Below, piece by piece: positions 15,796-24,512 of a DNA stretch of 64,000 bases; within the stretch, counting starts at the first letter, position 1; each line of letters starts with the position of its first letter. The stretch is from Pseudaminobacter sp047739745 (GTDB lineage Bacteria; Pseudomonadota; Alphaproteobacteria; Rhizobiales; Rhizobiaceae), in contig NZ_JBLLVA010000007.1 of assembly GCF_047739745.1 (NCBI RefSeq), positions 62,001 to 126,000 on the forward strand. Reading direction: 5' to 3'. The notes under the pieces were generated by a model. That model did not search any database, had not been told where the DNA came from, and was given only the letters and a program-made list of their open reading frames with translations. A program made the translations under genes and the position numbers.

Positions 15796-16821
15796 ATGAA
15801 CCGCGCGGCCGAAGCGAAACCGTATAAGAAAACCCGGCAGGGTAAGAAAAATAACGCCGAACTTGGCCGAAGCCTGCTTCATGCGCTGCACAATACCGGC
15901 ATTGTGGTTCTTTACCAGGACACCGATCTGCGGGTGGTCTGGGCCCAGAACGTTCCTGCGACATGGTCGCCTTCGGACCTGACAGGCACCACCGACAGTG
16001 ACTTCCTGCCCGCTGCACAGGCCAAGCGCATCATGGCGGCCAAGCGCGCGGTCGTGGCGTCTGGCCATCCCGAAAGCGTGGAGATTTCCATCGACCTTCA
16101 GGACGGGAGGTACTGGTTCGACATCTGGCTGGATGCCGATCGCGATTCTGATGGCGTAGTCCGGGGCGTCATCACGACAGGTCTCGATATTACAGAACGG
16201 AAGCGGCGCGAGCAGACGCTGAAGGCGCTTCTGCGCGAACTCAGCCATCGTTCGAAGAACCTTCTGGCAATCATCCAGAGCATCGCGACGCAGACCGGCC
16301 GCTATGCCGGCACGCTCGATAATTTCCTGTCCAGTTTCATCGGCCGCCTGCAATCGATTGCGGCTTCGCAAGACTTGGTCACCTCGTCGAATTGGCGCGG
16401 AGCGGACTTGCACGAACTGGCCCTCAACCAGGTTGCCCACTACACCGGGCAAACGACGCGGTCCATTGTCTTTGAGGGTGTCAATCCTCACCTCAACCCG
16501 AACGCCGCGCTTCATATCGGTCTTGCACTGCATGAACTCACAGTCAATTCGCTGAGCTACGGCGCCCTGGCGCGGCCGGGTGGCTTCGTCACGATCTCGG
16601 CCGAACGCGACCACGCCGCCGACGGCAATGGCGCCCTGCATCTGGCCTGGACCGAAAAGATCGGCCCGTCCTCCATACCCTTGGAGGAAAACAGGTTCAG
16701 CAGCGTGGCGCTGCAGCGCGTCGTTCCGCAATCGCTGAACGGCTCGGCCAGCATCGAGATCGAGAACGAGAAGCTGTGCTATCAGCTTGTCATTCCCCAC
16801 GGCAATTTCGAGCTCGATTGA
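15796..16821 (+). CDS. PAS-domain HWE-family histidine kinase
   Basis: A 341-residue cytoplasmic kinase. A PAS domain (about 28-135) senses an unknown signal. The HWE/HisKA_2 dimerisation domain has its His at about 151 in RELSHRSKNLLAII, followed by RLQSIAASQDLV, and the ATPase N-box is HELTVNSLSYGAL. No membrane helix is seen. It lies on the phyR side of the locus and probably feeds PhyR or the single-domain regulator. A near-match to an EcfG promoter (GGAAC-N16-CGCT, 15708-15732) lies upstream but has a -10 mismatch. Confidence 0.9.
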   Translation: MNRAAEAKPYKKTRQGKKNNAELGRSLLHALHNTGIVVLYQDTDLRVVWAQNVPATWSPSDLTGTTDSDFLPAAQAKRIMAAKRAVVASGHPESVEISIDLQDGRYWFDIWLDADRDSDGVVRGVITTGLDITERKRREQTLKALLRELSHRSKNLLAIIQSIATQTGRYAGTLDNFLSSFIGRLQSIAASQDLVTSSNWRGADLHELALNQVAHYTGQTTRSIVFEGVNPHLNPNAALHIGLALHELTVNSLSYGALARPGGFVTISAERDHAADGNGALHLAWTEKIGPSSIPLEENRFSSVALQRVVPQSLNGSASIEIENEKLCYQLVIPHGNFELD

Positions 16822-16877
16822 GCATCCCCGGCCAGCCACCGGACCGCTGCGGCTTCCACTGCACGCGAAGTTTTTAA

Positions 16878-16903
16878 GGAACCATGACGGCGCCATGCTG
16901 GTT
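16878..16903 (+). promoter_or_regulatory. Possible EcfG promoter, imperfect
   Basis: GGAAC (16878-16882), 17 bases, then GGTT (16900-16903). The -35 is exact, the spacing is allowed, and the -10 differs at one base. It would start transcription about 15 bases before the small secreted-protein gene at 16926. Confidence 0.45.
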
Positions 16904-16925
16904 TCCTTGCTGGAAGGAAACGGCC

Positions 16926-17228
16926 ATGGAACACATCGCTGCCCTCTTGCTTATTGTCGCCTGCTCGGACGACCTCCAGCAGTGCCGCGAACTGCCCGCC
17001 CCCACGCCGCTATATGAAACGGTCGAGGAGTGCGAGAACGTGCTGCCGCAAGCCTTGAACACGTTTACCGGCAAACATCCGCAGCTTTTCGCGCAATGCG
17101 TCTTTGTCGATCCCGCCATGGAGGAGGAAGATGCGGAATTGACGTGGGATATTGGCGAGGACGGCACATTGCATGCATCCATCGGTGCGCCTGAAACGGC
17201 CATCGCCTCCAATGACGACGATCGGTAG
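16926..17228 (+). CDS. Hypothetical small Cys-containing secreted protein
   Basis: A 100-residue protein: a short hydrophobic N-terminus (HIAALLLIVAC), Cys residues at about 12, 19, 34 and 56, and an acidic C-terminal half (PAMEEEDAELTWDIGEDG). No family was recognised. The hydrophobic start may be a signal or lipoprotein-like sequence without a clean lipobox. The ATG at 16926 has AAGGA upstream. It lies between the two HWE kinases inside the stress locus, has a possible EcfG promoter, and ends 17 bases from the convergent kinase gene. Confidence 0.7.
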   Translation: MEHIAALLLIVACSDDLQQCRELPAPTPLYETVEECENVLPQALNTFTGKHPQLFAQCVFVDPAMEEEDAELTWDIGEDGTLHASIGAPETAIASNDDDR

Positions 17229-17245
17229 CGCGGATTTTTCTTGCG

Positions 17246-18931
17246 CTACTTGCGCTTGCGCTTGGCCGCCTCCAGCGGAATGCTGATCCGCACCACCAGT
17301 CCGCTCGCCCGGTAGTCGCGATCGATCGTGCCGTAGAGTTCGCGCGTGATGTTCATGTCTATCAGCTTGGTGCCGAAGCCGGTTTTCTGCGGCGCTTGCA
17401 CTGCCTGGTTGCCGCTTTCGGTCCAGGTCAGGTGAAGGTGCTTGTCGCGCGGATTTCCTGCGACCATCCACCTGACTTTCAGCGTTCCCGCCGGATTGCC
17501 GGCTTCGCCGTATTTCAGGGCGTTGGTGGCAAGCTCATGAAAGGTCAGGCCGAGCGCCTGGGTCGTCGTCTCGTCGAGCAGCACCTGCGGGCCGCCAAGC
17601 AGATCGGCAGGCAGTTCCTTGCCGAACACCTGGCCGAGTTCGATCTGCAACAGCTCCGCCAAATCCGCCTTCTGCCAACGCGAGCGTGTCAACATGTCCT
17701 GCGAAGCGGCCATGGCCTGCAGGCGCGCGGCGAACGAATTGGAAAACTCGTCTATATCTGTCGCATGTGCCGCCGTCTGGCGCGCCATCGCCAGAACCCG
17801 GGCGATGGAATTCTTGATGCGGTGCTTCATTTCCTGAAGCATGAGGTCCTTTTCGAGAAGGCTCTTCTCGGTCGCCTCATGCAGGCTCGACACGGCGCTA
17901 TAGGCCCGTTCCTGGTAGCGAGCCACCAGCGCGATGGCGCCCGCCAGGAGCAACCCGAACAGGCCGAGCATCACAGGAACCGTCGGCGAGGTCGGCTCGG
18001 AAAAGGCGGCGGTCGGCCTGAAGCGGATCGTCCACGGCCGGCCGGCCAAGACGATATTACGTGTCACCAGCAAGTTGCGATAGGCATCTGCAGGCGGCAC
18101 CGGCGAGCGGTAAAACAAATTGTCGTCGTTTACAGTGCCGTCGAAGACCTCCGCATTCACCGGCAGGAGCGGGGTTGAACCGAGGGCGGCGTGGAACAGA
18201 TCGCCGGTGCGGAACGCCACGAAGACCAGACCACCGCCCATCCCTCGCATCGCGGCCTGGCCGCGGTCGGCGCTGGCGAACACCAGGAAGCCCGGCACCG
18301 GCTGCTGCGCCCCGTCGCCATCGCCGAGCACGACGCGAGCGGTCGCACGCGGCTGACCGCTCCTCAGGGCCATCTCGATGGCCGATCGGCGCGCCGGATC
18401 AGCGAACATGTCATAGCCGATGTTGTTGGCCCTGCCGCTTTCCAGCGATTCATAAAGCATCACCGGAGCGCGATATTCCTCGCTGGTCTGTGCCGGGCGA
18501 ATCGCCTGCCTGCCGCCATGCAGTTGCGTCATCCCATCCACCAGCATCGATTGATCGGCCGTTCTGGCAACCTTGACGAAACCGACGCCTCGTAGACCCT
18601 CGAAATTGTTCTCGATGTCCAGGGCCTCGAAGAAAGCCCTGAACTCCTTGCGGGACACTTCCCCTTCGCTCGCCTCGAACAGCGCCTGGGTCGCCCGGAG
18701 CAGGGAAAGGTGCAGATCGAGACGTCCCTCGATCCGGCTCATCGCATCGTCGACCGTCGCCTCGAACTTGAAGCGTGACGCCTCCTGTGCGGCGACAAAG
18801 GCGAAGGCCGCCATACCAAGACTGATAAGCGCCACAGCCAGGAAGACTGCGAGGGAAATGAATTTTTTCAACGGCCGGGCCTGCCCACTGGTCATGCCCA
18901 ATCTTATCAGCCGCAAGCCGAGCGATTGCAA
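17246..18931 (-). CDS. Membrane CHASE-domain HWE histidine kinase
   Basis: A 561-residue sensor: membrane helix 1 (about 25-48), a periplasmic CHASE domain (about 70-305), helix 2 (about 318-338), a short coiled coil, then the HWE domain with His370 in QEMKHRIKNSIARVL and RLQAMAASQDML, and an ATPase domain with HELATNALKYGEAG. CHASE domains bind small extracellular ligands. The frame begins at a TTG (18931); an ATG at 18895 is equally plausible. It is the second likely input kinase for PhyR, with a different sensory range from the cytoplasmic PAS kinase. Confidence 0.9.
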   Translation of the reverse strand: MQSLGLRLIRLGMTSGQARPLKKFISLAVFLAVALISLGMAAFAFVAAQEASRFKFEATVDDAMSRIEGRLDLHLSLLRATQALFEASEGEVSRKEFRAFFEALDIENNFEGLRGVGFVKVARTADQSMLVDGMTQLHGGRQAIRPAQTSEEYRAPVMLYESLESGRANNIGYDMFADPARRSAIEMALRSGQPRATARVVLGDGDGAQQPVPGFLVFASADRGQAAMRGMGGGLVFVAFRTGDLFHAALGSTPLLPVNAEVFDGTVNDDNLFYRSPVPPADAYRNLLVTRNIVLAGRPWTIRFRPTAAFSEPTSPTVPVMLGLFGLLLAGAIALVARYQERAYSAVSSLHEATEKSLLEKDLMLQEMKHRIKNSIARVLAMARQTAAHATDIDEFSNSFAARLQAMAASQDMLTRSRWQKADLAELLQIELGQVFGKELPADLLGGPQVLLDETTTQALGLTFHELATNALKYGEAGNPAGTLKVRWMVAGNPRDKHLHLTWTESGNQAVQAPQKTGFGTKLIDMNITRELYGTIDRDYRASGLVVRISIPLEAAKRKRK

Positions 18932-18989
18932 TGCACAGCTTCGCCCGAATGATGATCTCTGTTGTGCTGTTGCCGTACGGTACTTGCCT

Positions 18990-19778
18990 TCAAGCCGCGA
19001 TCGCCATCGCTCCCGGTCCGGGGATGGCGCCAGGCGGACATTTGCCGAGGATGATCATGCCCAGCACCTCGTCCTTGGTCACATCCTCGGTACGGGCGGT
19101 GCCGACAACCTGTCCATTCTTCATGACGCAGACACGATCGGCAAGGTCGAAGACATCGTGAATATCGTGGCTTATCAGGAAGATGCCGATACCGTCTGCC
19201 TTGAGCTGCTTGACCAGTTCGCCGACCTGCGCCGTCTCCTGCGGCCCCAGTGCCGCCGTCGGCTCATCCATGATCAGGATACGGGCATTGAACAATATGG
19301 CCCGCGCGATGGCCACCGACTGCCGCTGCCCGCCCGACAGCTTCACGACCGGATCCTTGAAGCGCTGGAAACGGGGATTGAGCCGCCCCATCACCTTGCG
19401 CGCCTCCGCTTCCATCGCGACATCGTCGAGCGTGCCCCAGGCGGTACGAAGTTCGCGGCCGAGGAACAGGTTGGCCGCCGCATCGACATTATCGGCCAGC
19501 GCCAGGGTCTGGTAGATGGTCTCGATGCCGTATTTCTTGGCCTCACGCGGATTGGATATCTGCGCCTCCTCGCCATTGACGAGGATCGTGCCGCTGTCGC
19601 GGCGGTAGGCGCCGGACAATATCTTGATCAGCGTGGACTTGCCGGCGCCGTTGTGGCCAAGCAGGGCCACAACCTCGCCGGCGTGGAGGTCGATCGAGGC
19701 GTCGTCGACAGCGCGGATGCCGCCGAAGGCGATCGACATATTCCGCATTTCCACGAGCGGAGTTCGCATCTGGTCCAT
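18990..19778 (-). CDS. xylG: Sugar ABC transporter ATP-binding protein (xylose-type)
   Basis: A 262-residue single ATPase: Walker A GHNGAGKST, signature KLSGGQRQSVA, Walker B ILIMDEPTAALG, and the switch His in LISHDIHDV. It powers sugar uptake with the permease and binding protein upstream. E. coli XylG has two fused ATPase domains and about twice this length; here only one is present, as in several rhizobial monosaccharide systems, so it presumably works as a homodimer. It is the last gene of the operon, 10 bases after the permease stop. Confidence 0.88.
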   Translation of the reverse strand: MDQMRTPLVEMRNMSIAFGGIRAVDDASIDLHAGEVVALLGHNGAGKSTLIKILSGAYRRDSGTILVNGEEAQISNPREAKKYGIETIYQTLALADNVDAAANLFLGRELRTAWGTLDDVAMEAEARKVMGRLNPRFQRFKDPVVKLSGGQRQSVAIARAILFNARILIMDEPTAALGPQETAQVGELVKQLKADGIGIFLISHDIHDVFDLADRVCVMKNGQVVGTARTEDVTKDEVLGMIILGKCPPGAIPGPGAMAIAA

Positions 19779-19788
19779 AGCCTGCCTC

Positions 19789-21108
19789 CTACTGCGCCCG
19801 GCGTCGGTAGAGCGTGTCGAGCCACACGGCCACGACCAGCACCATGCCGACGACTATGTTTTGCAGTGGTGTGTCGACGCCGAGCAGCACCATGCCCGAT
19901 TGCAGCGACTGCATCAGCACCGCGCCGAGCATGGCGCCGGCGACCGTGCCGACGCCGCCGGCAAGCGAGGTTCCGCCGATGACGGCCGCGGCGATCACCA
20001 GAAGCTCGTCGAGCGTCCCTTGGGCGTTGGTCGAAGCGTTCAGCCGCGCCGTCGAGATCGCCGCGCTGAAGGAGGCGAGCAGTCCCATCAACATGAACAC
20101 CTTCATCGTCACCCAGCGCGTGTTGATGCCGGCAAGTTCGGCGGCCTCCGGATTGCCGCCGATGGCGAATACGTAGCGGCCGAACCGGGTCCTTGTGGTG
20201 ATGAAGGTCATGATGATGCCGGCGGTGATCGCCATCAGCACCGGCACCGCAATGCCATGCGGTATGAACAGCCCGCCCTCGGGAATGGTGATGTTGTTTG
20301 CCTCGGCATATCTGCGCACAGTGCCGGCCGGCCACGGATAGGAATTGGCGACCCAGACCGCGCCGAGGATGACCGCGCAGGCAACGACGGCGAGAAATAC
20401 CTCCGCCCAGACCGGCCGCAGCGGGAATTTGAAGCGCTTGCGCTGCGCGCGGCCCGATAGCAGCATCAATATGACGGCAGCGCAGGCGACCAGGCCGACG
20501 ATCCAGCTCCAGCTTGCGCCGATCGCCCCTCCGGGGCCACCGCCCATCAGCCGGAAGGTCGCGTCCATCGGCGCGATCGTCTGGCCGCTGGTGACCCACC
20601 ACGCCGCACCTCGCCACACCAGAAGGCCGCCAAGCGTCACGATGAAGGAGGGAATGGCCAGATAAGCGATAAGGAAGCCCTGGAAGGCGCCGATGGCCAG
20701 CCCGACCGCCAGGCCCGCCGCAAGCGCGATGATCCAGATCGTCGGATCGCCGAGCGGGAACCCCATGATACGCGGCAGGATCACGGCCTGGGTCGCACCC
20801 ATGATCATGCCGACAAAACCGAGCAGCGAGCCGACCGAAAGATCGATGTTGCGGGTGACGATGACCAGCACCATCCCGGTGGCCATGACGGCGACCGACG
20901 ACGACTGGACCGAAAGATTCCACAGGTTGCGTGGAGTGAGGAAAAGCCCGTTCGACAGGATATGGAAGCCGATCCAGATGATCAGCAGCGCACCGACCAT
21001 TCCAAGCATGCGGGTGTCGAGTTCGGTCGCCTTGAGAAACCGCGCCACGGGGCCAAGCTCGGACGCCCGCGCCCCTTCCGCCGGTGCGTTCGATGTCACC
21101 TCGGTCAT
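19789..21108 (-). CDS. xylH: Sugar ABC transporter permease (xylose-type)
   Basis: A 439-residue inner-membrane permease of the BPD_transp_2 (RbsC/XylH) family. It has about ten or more helices and the family loop IGGNPEAAELAGINTRWVTM; the N-terminal SVGSLLGFVGMI segment is also typical. Length near 430 fits XylH better than the shorter RbsC type. It forms the membrane channel for the binding protein encoded upstream. Sugar choice rests on the XylF-like binding protein. Confidence 0.88.
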   Translation of the reverse strand: MTEVTSNAPAEGARASELGPVARFLKATELDTRMLGMVGALLIIWIGFHILSNGLFLTPRNLWNLSVQSSSVAVMATGMVLVIVTRNIDLSVGSLLGFVGMIMGATQAVILPRIMGFPLGDPTIWIIALAAGLAVGLAIGAFQGFLIAYLAIPSFIVTLGGLLVWRGAAWWVTSGQTIAPMDATFRLMGGGPGGAIGASWSWIVGLVACAAVILMLLSGRAQRKRFKFPLRPVWAEVFLAVVACAVILGAVWVANSYPWPAGTVRRYAEANNITIPEGGLFIPHGIAVPVLMAITAGIIMTFITTRTRFGRYVFAIGGNPEAAELAGINTRWVTMKVFMLMGLLASFSAAISTARLNASTNAQGTLDELLVIAAAVIGGTSLAGGVGTVAGAMLGAVLMQSLQSGMVLLGVDTPLQNIVVGMVLVVAVWLDTLYRRRAQ

Positions 21109-21220
21109 GACTTCCTCCGCGGGGGCTGCCTGTCCTTGCCGATGCTTCGGCTCATCCTAGACCATGATGTTCCTGTCTGGAACCGGCCCGCCGATGTGAA
21201 TGGGCGGATTTCCGTCCCAC

Positions 21221-21260
21221 AAAGCGCCGCGAACCGGGACTCGACCCGCGGCGCCGCTTT
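21221..21260 (-). terminator. Intra-operon hairpin between xylF and xylH
   Basis: An 11-bp stem (AAAGCG plus CCGCG with their complements), a 3-base bulge and a 15-base loop lie just after the binding-protein stop. Such hairpins often cause partial termination or protect the binding-protein mRNA, giving more binding protein than permease. Confidence 0.5.
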
Positions 21261-21269
21261 CACCGGAGG

Positions 21270-22313
21270 CTAGTTGCAGGCGGCGACGCCGCCAGCCGCC
21301 ACGCCCTGGCAGACCACCTCCTTGGAAACCCAGCCGGCGTCGATGACGACGTTGAGATTGTCCTTGGTGATCGGCACAGGCTTCAGGAAAACGGAGGTCA
21401 TCTCGACCTTGTTGGGACCCTCCGACCACTTCACCGCGTTCGCAATCTCATCCATTGTCTTGCCGTCGGCAAGTTGGGAGGCGATTTCGGCCGCCGCCTT
21501 GCCGAGTTCGCGCGAATCCTTCCACACTGAAACCGTCTGAGTGCCAAGCGCGATGCGGTTCAGCGCTGCGTGATCACCGTCTTGACCGGAGACCGGAACG
21601 GAGCCCGCCAGGCCCTGCGCGTCGAGTGCGGCGATAGCGCCGCCAGCGGTGCCGTCATTGGAGGCCACTACCGCGTCGACCTTGTTGTCGTTGGCGGTCA
21701 GGAACTGCTCCATGTTCTTTTGCGCGTTGGCCGGCAACCAGCCATCGGTATAGGCTTCGCCGACATTCTTGATCTTGCCGGAATCGATCGCCTCCTTCAG
21801 CACCTCCATCTGCCCCGAAAACAGGAAATCGGCATTCGGGTCGGCGCCCGAGCCCTTGATGAAGACATAGTTGCCCTCGGGCTGCACCTCAAAGACCGCC
21901 TGTGCCTGCATCCGCCCGACTTCCTTGTTATCGAAGGTCAGGTAGAAGGCGTCCTTGTTTTCGATCAGCCGGTCATAGCCGACCACCGGAATACCCTCGG
22001 CCACCGCCTTCTCGACCGCCGGCGCGATGGCGCTCGAATCCTGGGCGAGAATGATCAGCGCGTTGGCACCCTGGGCAATCAGGCTTTCGACGTCGGTAAG
22101 CTGCTTGGCCGCCGAAGACTGGGCGTCCGCCGAGATGTATTTGTCGCCGGATGCTTCCAACGCGGCCTTGATGGCAGCCTCGTCGGTCTTCCAGCGCTCT
22201 TCCTGGAAATTCGACCAGGAGACACCAATGATCTTGTCCTTGGCCTGCGCGACCGTCGCAAGCGACATTGACAGCGCGACACCCGCCAGCATGGCGGTTG
22301 CAAACTTTTTCAT
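21270..22313 (-). CDS. xylF: D-xylose-type ABC transporter substrate-binding protein
   Basis: A 347-residue periplasmic protein. It has a signal peptide (about 1-24, ending VAQA) and a type I sugar-binding fold starting DKIIGVSWSNFQEERWKTDE, with SAAKQLTDVESLIAQGANALII, VVGYDRLI, ASNDGTAGG and VSGQDGD, close to XylF. The ATG at 22313 precedes the signal peptide; the frame is open further up but without homology. It heads the operon, upstream of the permease and ATPase, and diverges from a ROK regulator with a large palindrome between them. Confidence 0.9.
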   Translation of the reverse strand: MKKFATAMLAGVALSMSLATVAQAKDKIIGVSWSNFQEERWKTDEAAIKAALEASGDKYISADAQSSAAKQLTDVESLIAQGANALIILAQDSSAIAPAVEKAVAEGIPVVGYDRLIENKDAFYLTFDNKEVGRMQAQAVFEVQPEGNYVFIKGSGADPNADFLFSGQMEVLKEAIDSGKIKNVGEAYTDGWLPANAQKNMEQFLTANDNKVDAVVASNDGTAGGAIAALDAQGLAGSVPVSGQDGDHAALNRIALGTQTVSVWKDSRELGKAAAEIASQLADGKTMDEIANAVKWSEGPNKVEMTSVFLKPVPITKDNLNVVIDAGWVSKEVVCQGVAAGGVAACN

Positions 22314-22362
22314 GATTTCCTCCCTGGCGCCGGCGGCGCGATAGCGTGAGCCGATACGGAAG

Positions 22363-22387
22363 CTTTTTTTCGAGCCTCGAAAAAAAG
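22363..22387. promoter_or_regulatory. 25-bp perfect palindrome, ROK/XylR operator candidate
   Basis: CTTTTTTTCGAG, one central C, then its exact complement. It lies in the gap between xylF and the divergent ROK gene, 50 bases from the xylF start. A CGAG/CTCG core flanked by T and A runs is the pattern of ROK-family (NagC/Mlc/XylR) operators. Confidence 0.8.
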
Positions 22388-22589
22388 AATGACGCATGCA
22401 CGGTGTTCTGTCAATATTCCGCATGAGCCGTTGACCGAACCGGGAGAACACGAAAATGGAAGTAGTCAGGCGCATTCGCGTTCGGATGGGCTTTTCAGGA
22501 CAAGCGAGAAAATGCGCCACGCTCAGCAGGTTCGCGCAGCCTTTGAGCATCTGAATAGACGCACGGCGCCGCTCGGGAGGAATTCGAAC

Positions 22590-23804
22590 ATGTCCGTCGC
22601 GATCCGTCACGACGATCTGCGCAAGCGCAATCGGGCGATGGTCATCTCCGCCGTGCGTAGTGTCAGCCAGCCGTCGCGCACCGAGATCGCCGCCTCCACG
22701 GGTCTCAGCCATTCGACGATCTCGACCATCTCGTCGGACCTCATTGCCGAAGGCATACTGGCCGAGATCCGCAAACCGGAGGCAGGCGCGCAAAAGCGCG
22801 GCCGCCCGCAGGTGGCGCTCGGCCTCAACCCAAACGCCGCCGAGATCGTCACCGTGGTGCTGTCGCTCAACTTCCTGTCCGTTGCCGTTGTCGATTATGC
22901 CGGCCAGGTCATCTCGGAGGAAAACCGTAAGCTTGCGACCCTGACCATCTCACGCGAAGATCTTATCGGCGAATGCGTGGCCATGGTTCAGCGCCAGATC
23001 GAGTCGCGCAGAAGCGCCGGGGCACGCGTGATGCGCATAGGCATGGCCGTCCAGGGCACCGCCGACGCGGCCGCCCGCACCATGCTGTGGTCGCCAATCA
23101 CCCCCCATGGGAATATCAATTTTGGCGACCGCCTGGAACAGGCGACGGGAATTCCCGTGACCGTCGAGAACGACTGCAACATGATCGCGGTCGCGTTGCG
23201 CCGGCACAACCCCGAGCGCTACCGCAGCGATTTCATCGCCATCCTTCTCTCGCACGGCATAGGCATGGGCATGGTGCTTAAGGGTGAGTTGTTCACCGGC
23301 ACGCAATCTTCCGGTTGCGAATTCGGCCATATGATCCACAGGCCCGACGGCGCACTCTGCCGTTGCGGCCAGCGAGGCTGCGTGGAAGCCTATGCCGGCA
23401 ATTACGCCATCTGGCGCAATGCGCGCCAGGCCGGCGAAGACGAGCCGCCGCTGGCCGACATCGGAGAAGCCGACATGCAGGCGCTTGCCGATCTCGCCCG
23501 CGCCTCGGACGGGCCCGAGCGGGAAGCGTTCCGCAAAGCCGGCGAGGCGATCGGCTTCGGCCTGGGAAGCCTTTTCGCGCTGGTCGATCCGGCGCCCGTG
23601 GCGATCGTCGGCATCGGATCGGCGGCCTTCGACCTGATAGAACCGTCGTTGCGGGATGCGATCGGCCGCACCGCCGGCGGGCAGCACAGCAACGCCGTTA
23701 CCTTCGAGACCGAGCCCAACGAAGCGCCACTGATCCGCGAGGGCTGCACCATGCGCGCCCTGACCTATATCGATCAGGAGATATTCGCGCCAGCTAGTGC
23801 TTAG
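22590..23804 (+). CDS. xylR: ROK-family transcriptional repressor (XylR-like)
   Basis: A 404-residue regulator: a MarR-like winged helix (about 8-75, with SRTEIAASTGLSHSTISTISSDL in part), then a sugar-kinase-like ROK domain with the Zn site CRCGQRGCVEAYAG. In this family, sugar binding to the ROK domain releases DNA. The ATG at 22590 has GGGAGG 9 bases upstream; earlier starts are weaker. Divergence from xylFHG and the palindrome between them indicate control of xylose uptake. Its stop overlaps the phoB stop by 3 bases, tail to tail. Confidence 0.88.
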   Translation: MSVAIRHDDLRKRNRAMVISAVRSVSQPSRTEIAASTGLSHSTISTISSDLIAEGILAEIRKPEAGAQKRGRPQVALGLNPNAAEIVTVVLSLNFLSVAVVDYAGQVISEENRKLATLTISREDLIGECVAMVQRQIESRRSAGARVMRIGMAVQGTADAAARTMLWSPITPHGNINFGDRLEQATGIPVTVENDCNMIAVALRRHNPERYRSDFIAILLSHGIGMGMVLKGELFTGTQSSGCEFGHMIHRPDGALCRCGQRGCVEAYAGNYAIWRNARQAGEDEPPLADIGEADMQALADLARASDGPEREAFRKAGEAIGFGLGSLFALVDPAPVAIVGIGSAAFDLIEPSLRDAIGRTAGGQHSNAVTFETEPNEAPLIREGCTMRALTYIDQEIFAPASA

Positions 23805-24490
23805 TCTTCGCGGATGGCGTAGCCGGAGCCACGAATGGTGCGGATGACATCGGGCATGCGGCCATTGTTGACCGCCTTGCGCAACCGTCCAACGTGAACG
23901 TCCACCGTGCGCTCGTCGATATAGATCGTTTCGCCCCAGACATTGTCGAGCAATTGGCTGCGCGAAAACACCCGGCCCGGATGGCGCATCATGAATTCCA
24001 GCAGACGGAACTCGGTCGGGCCGAGCTTGATCTCGCTCTTCCTGCGGTAGACACGGTGCGCCTCGCGGTCGAGCACGATGTCTCCGACCTTCAGCACGCT
24101 CGACAGCACCTCGGGCTTGGCGCGGCGCAACAGCGCCTTCACTCGCGCCATGAATTCGGGCGTCGAGAACGGCTTGACCAGATAGTCGTCCGCGCCGGTC
24201 GAAAGGCCGCGCACCCGGTCGCTTTCCTCGCCGCGCGCCGTCAGCATGATCACCGGCAGTCGCTCGGTTTCCGGCCGCATCCGCAGCCGGCGGCACAGTT
24301 CGATGCCGGAGACCGCAGGCAGCATCCAGTCAAGCACCAGAAGGTCCGGCACATTTTCCTGAAGCCGGATCTCCGCCTCGTCGCCACGCGTGACGATTTC
24401 GACCTGATAACCCTCAGATTCGAGATTGTAGCGAAGCAGCACGCCCAGCGGCTCCTCGTCCTCGACCACCATGATCTTGGGTGAAATCAT
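23801..24490 (-). CDS. phoB: Phosphate regulon response regulator PhoB
   Basis: An OmpR-type regulator of 229 residues: a receiver with DEE at 11-13, phospho-acceptor Asp54 in VLDWMLPAVSG and Lys in VKPF, and a winged-helix domain (about 130-225) ending GRMPDVIRTIRGSGYAI. Phosphorylated PhoB binds Pho boxes; one lies before pstS here. It is the last gene of pstSCAB-phoU-phoB. The partner kinase PhoR is not in this cluster. Confidence 0.95.
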   Translation of the reverse strand: MISPKIMVVEDEEPLGVLLRYNLESEGYQVEIVTRGDEAEIRLQENVPDLLVLDWMLPAVSGIELCRRLRMRPETERLPVIMLTARGEESDRVRGLSTGADDYLVKPFSTPEFMARVKALLRRAKPEVLSSVLKVGDIVLDREAHRVYRRKSEIKLGPTEFRLLEFMMRHPGRVFSRSQLLDNVWGETIYIDERTVDVHVGRLRKAVNNGRMPDVIRTIRGSGYAIRED

Positions 24491-24512
24491 CCCATGCCGT
24501 CCAATCCCGGCC

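Noticed and set aside
22389..22589. Longer N-terminus for the ROK regulator.
   Set aside because: It would start at the edge of the operator palindrome; the ATG at 22590 has GGGAGG and begins the conserved helix-turn-helix.
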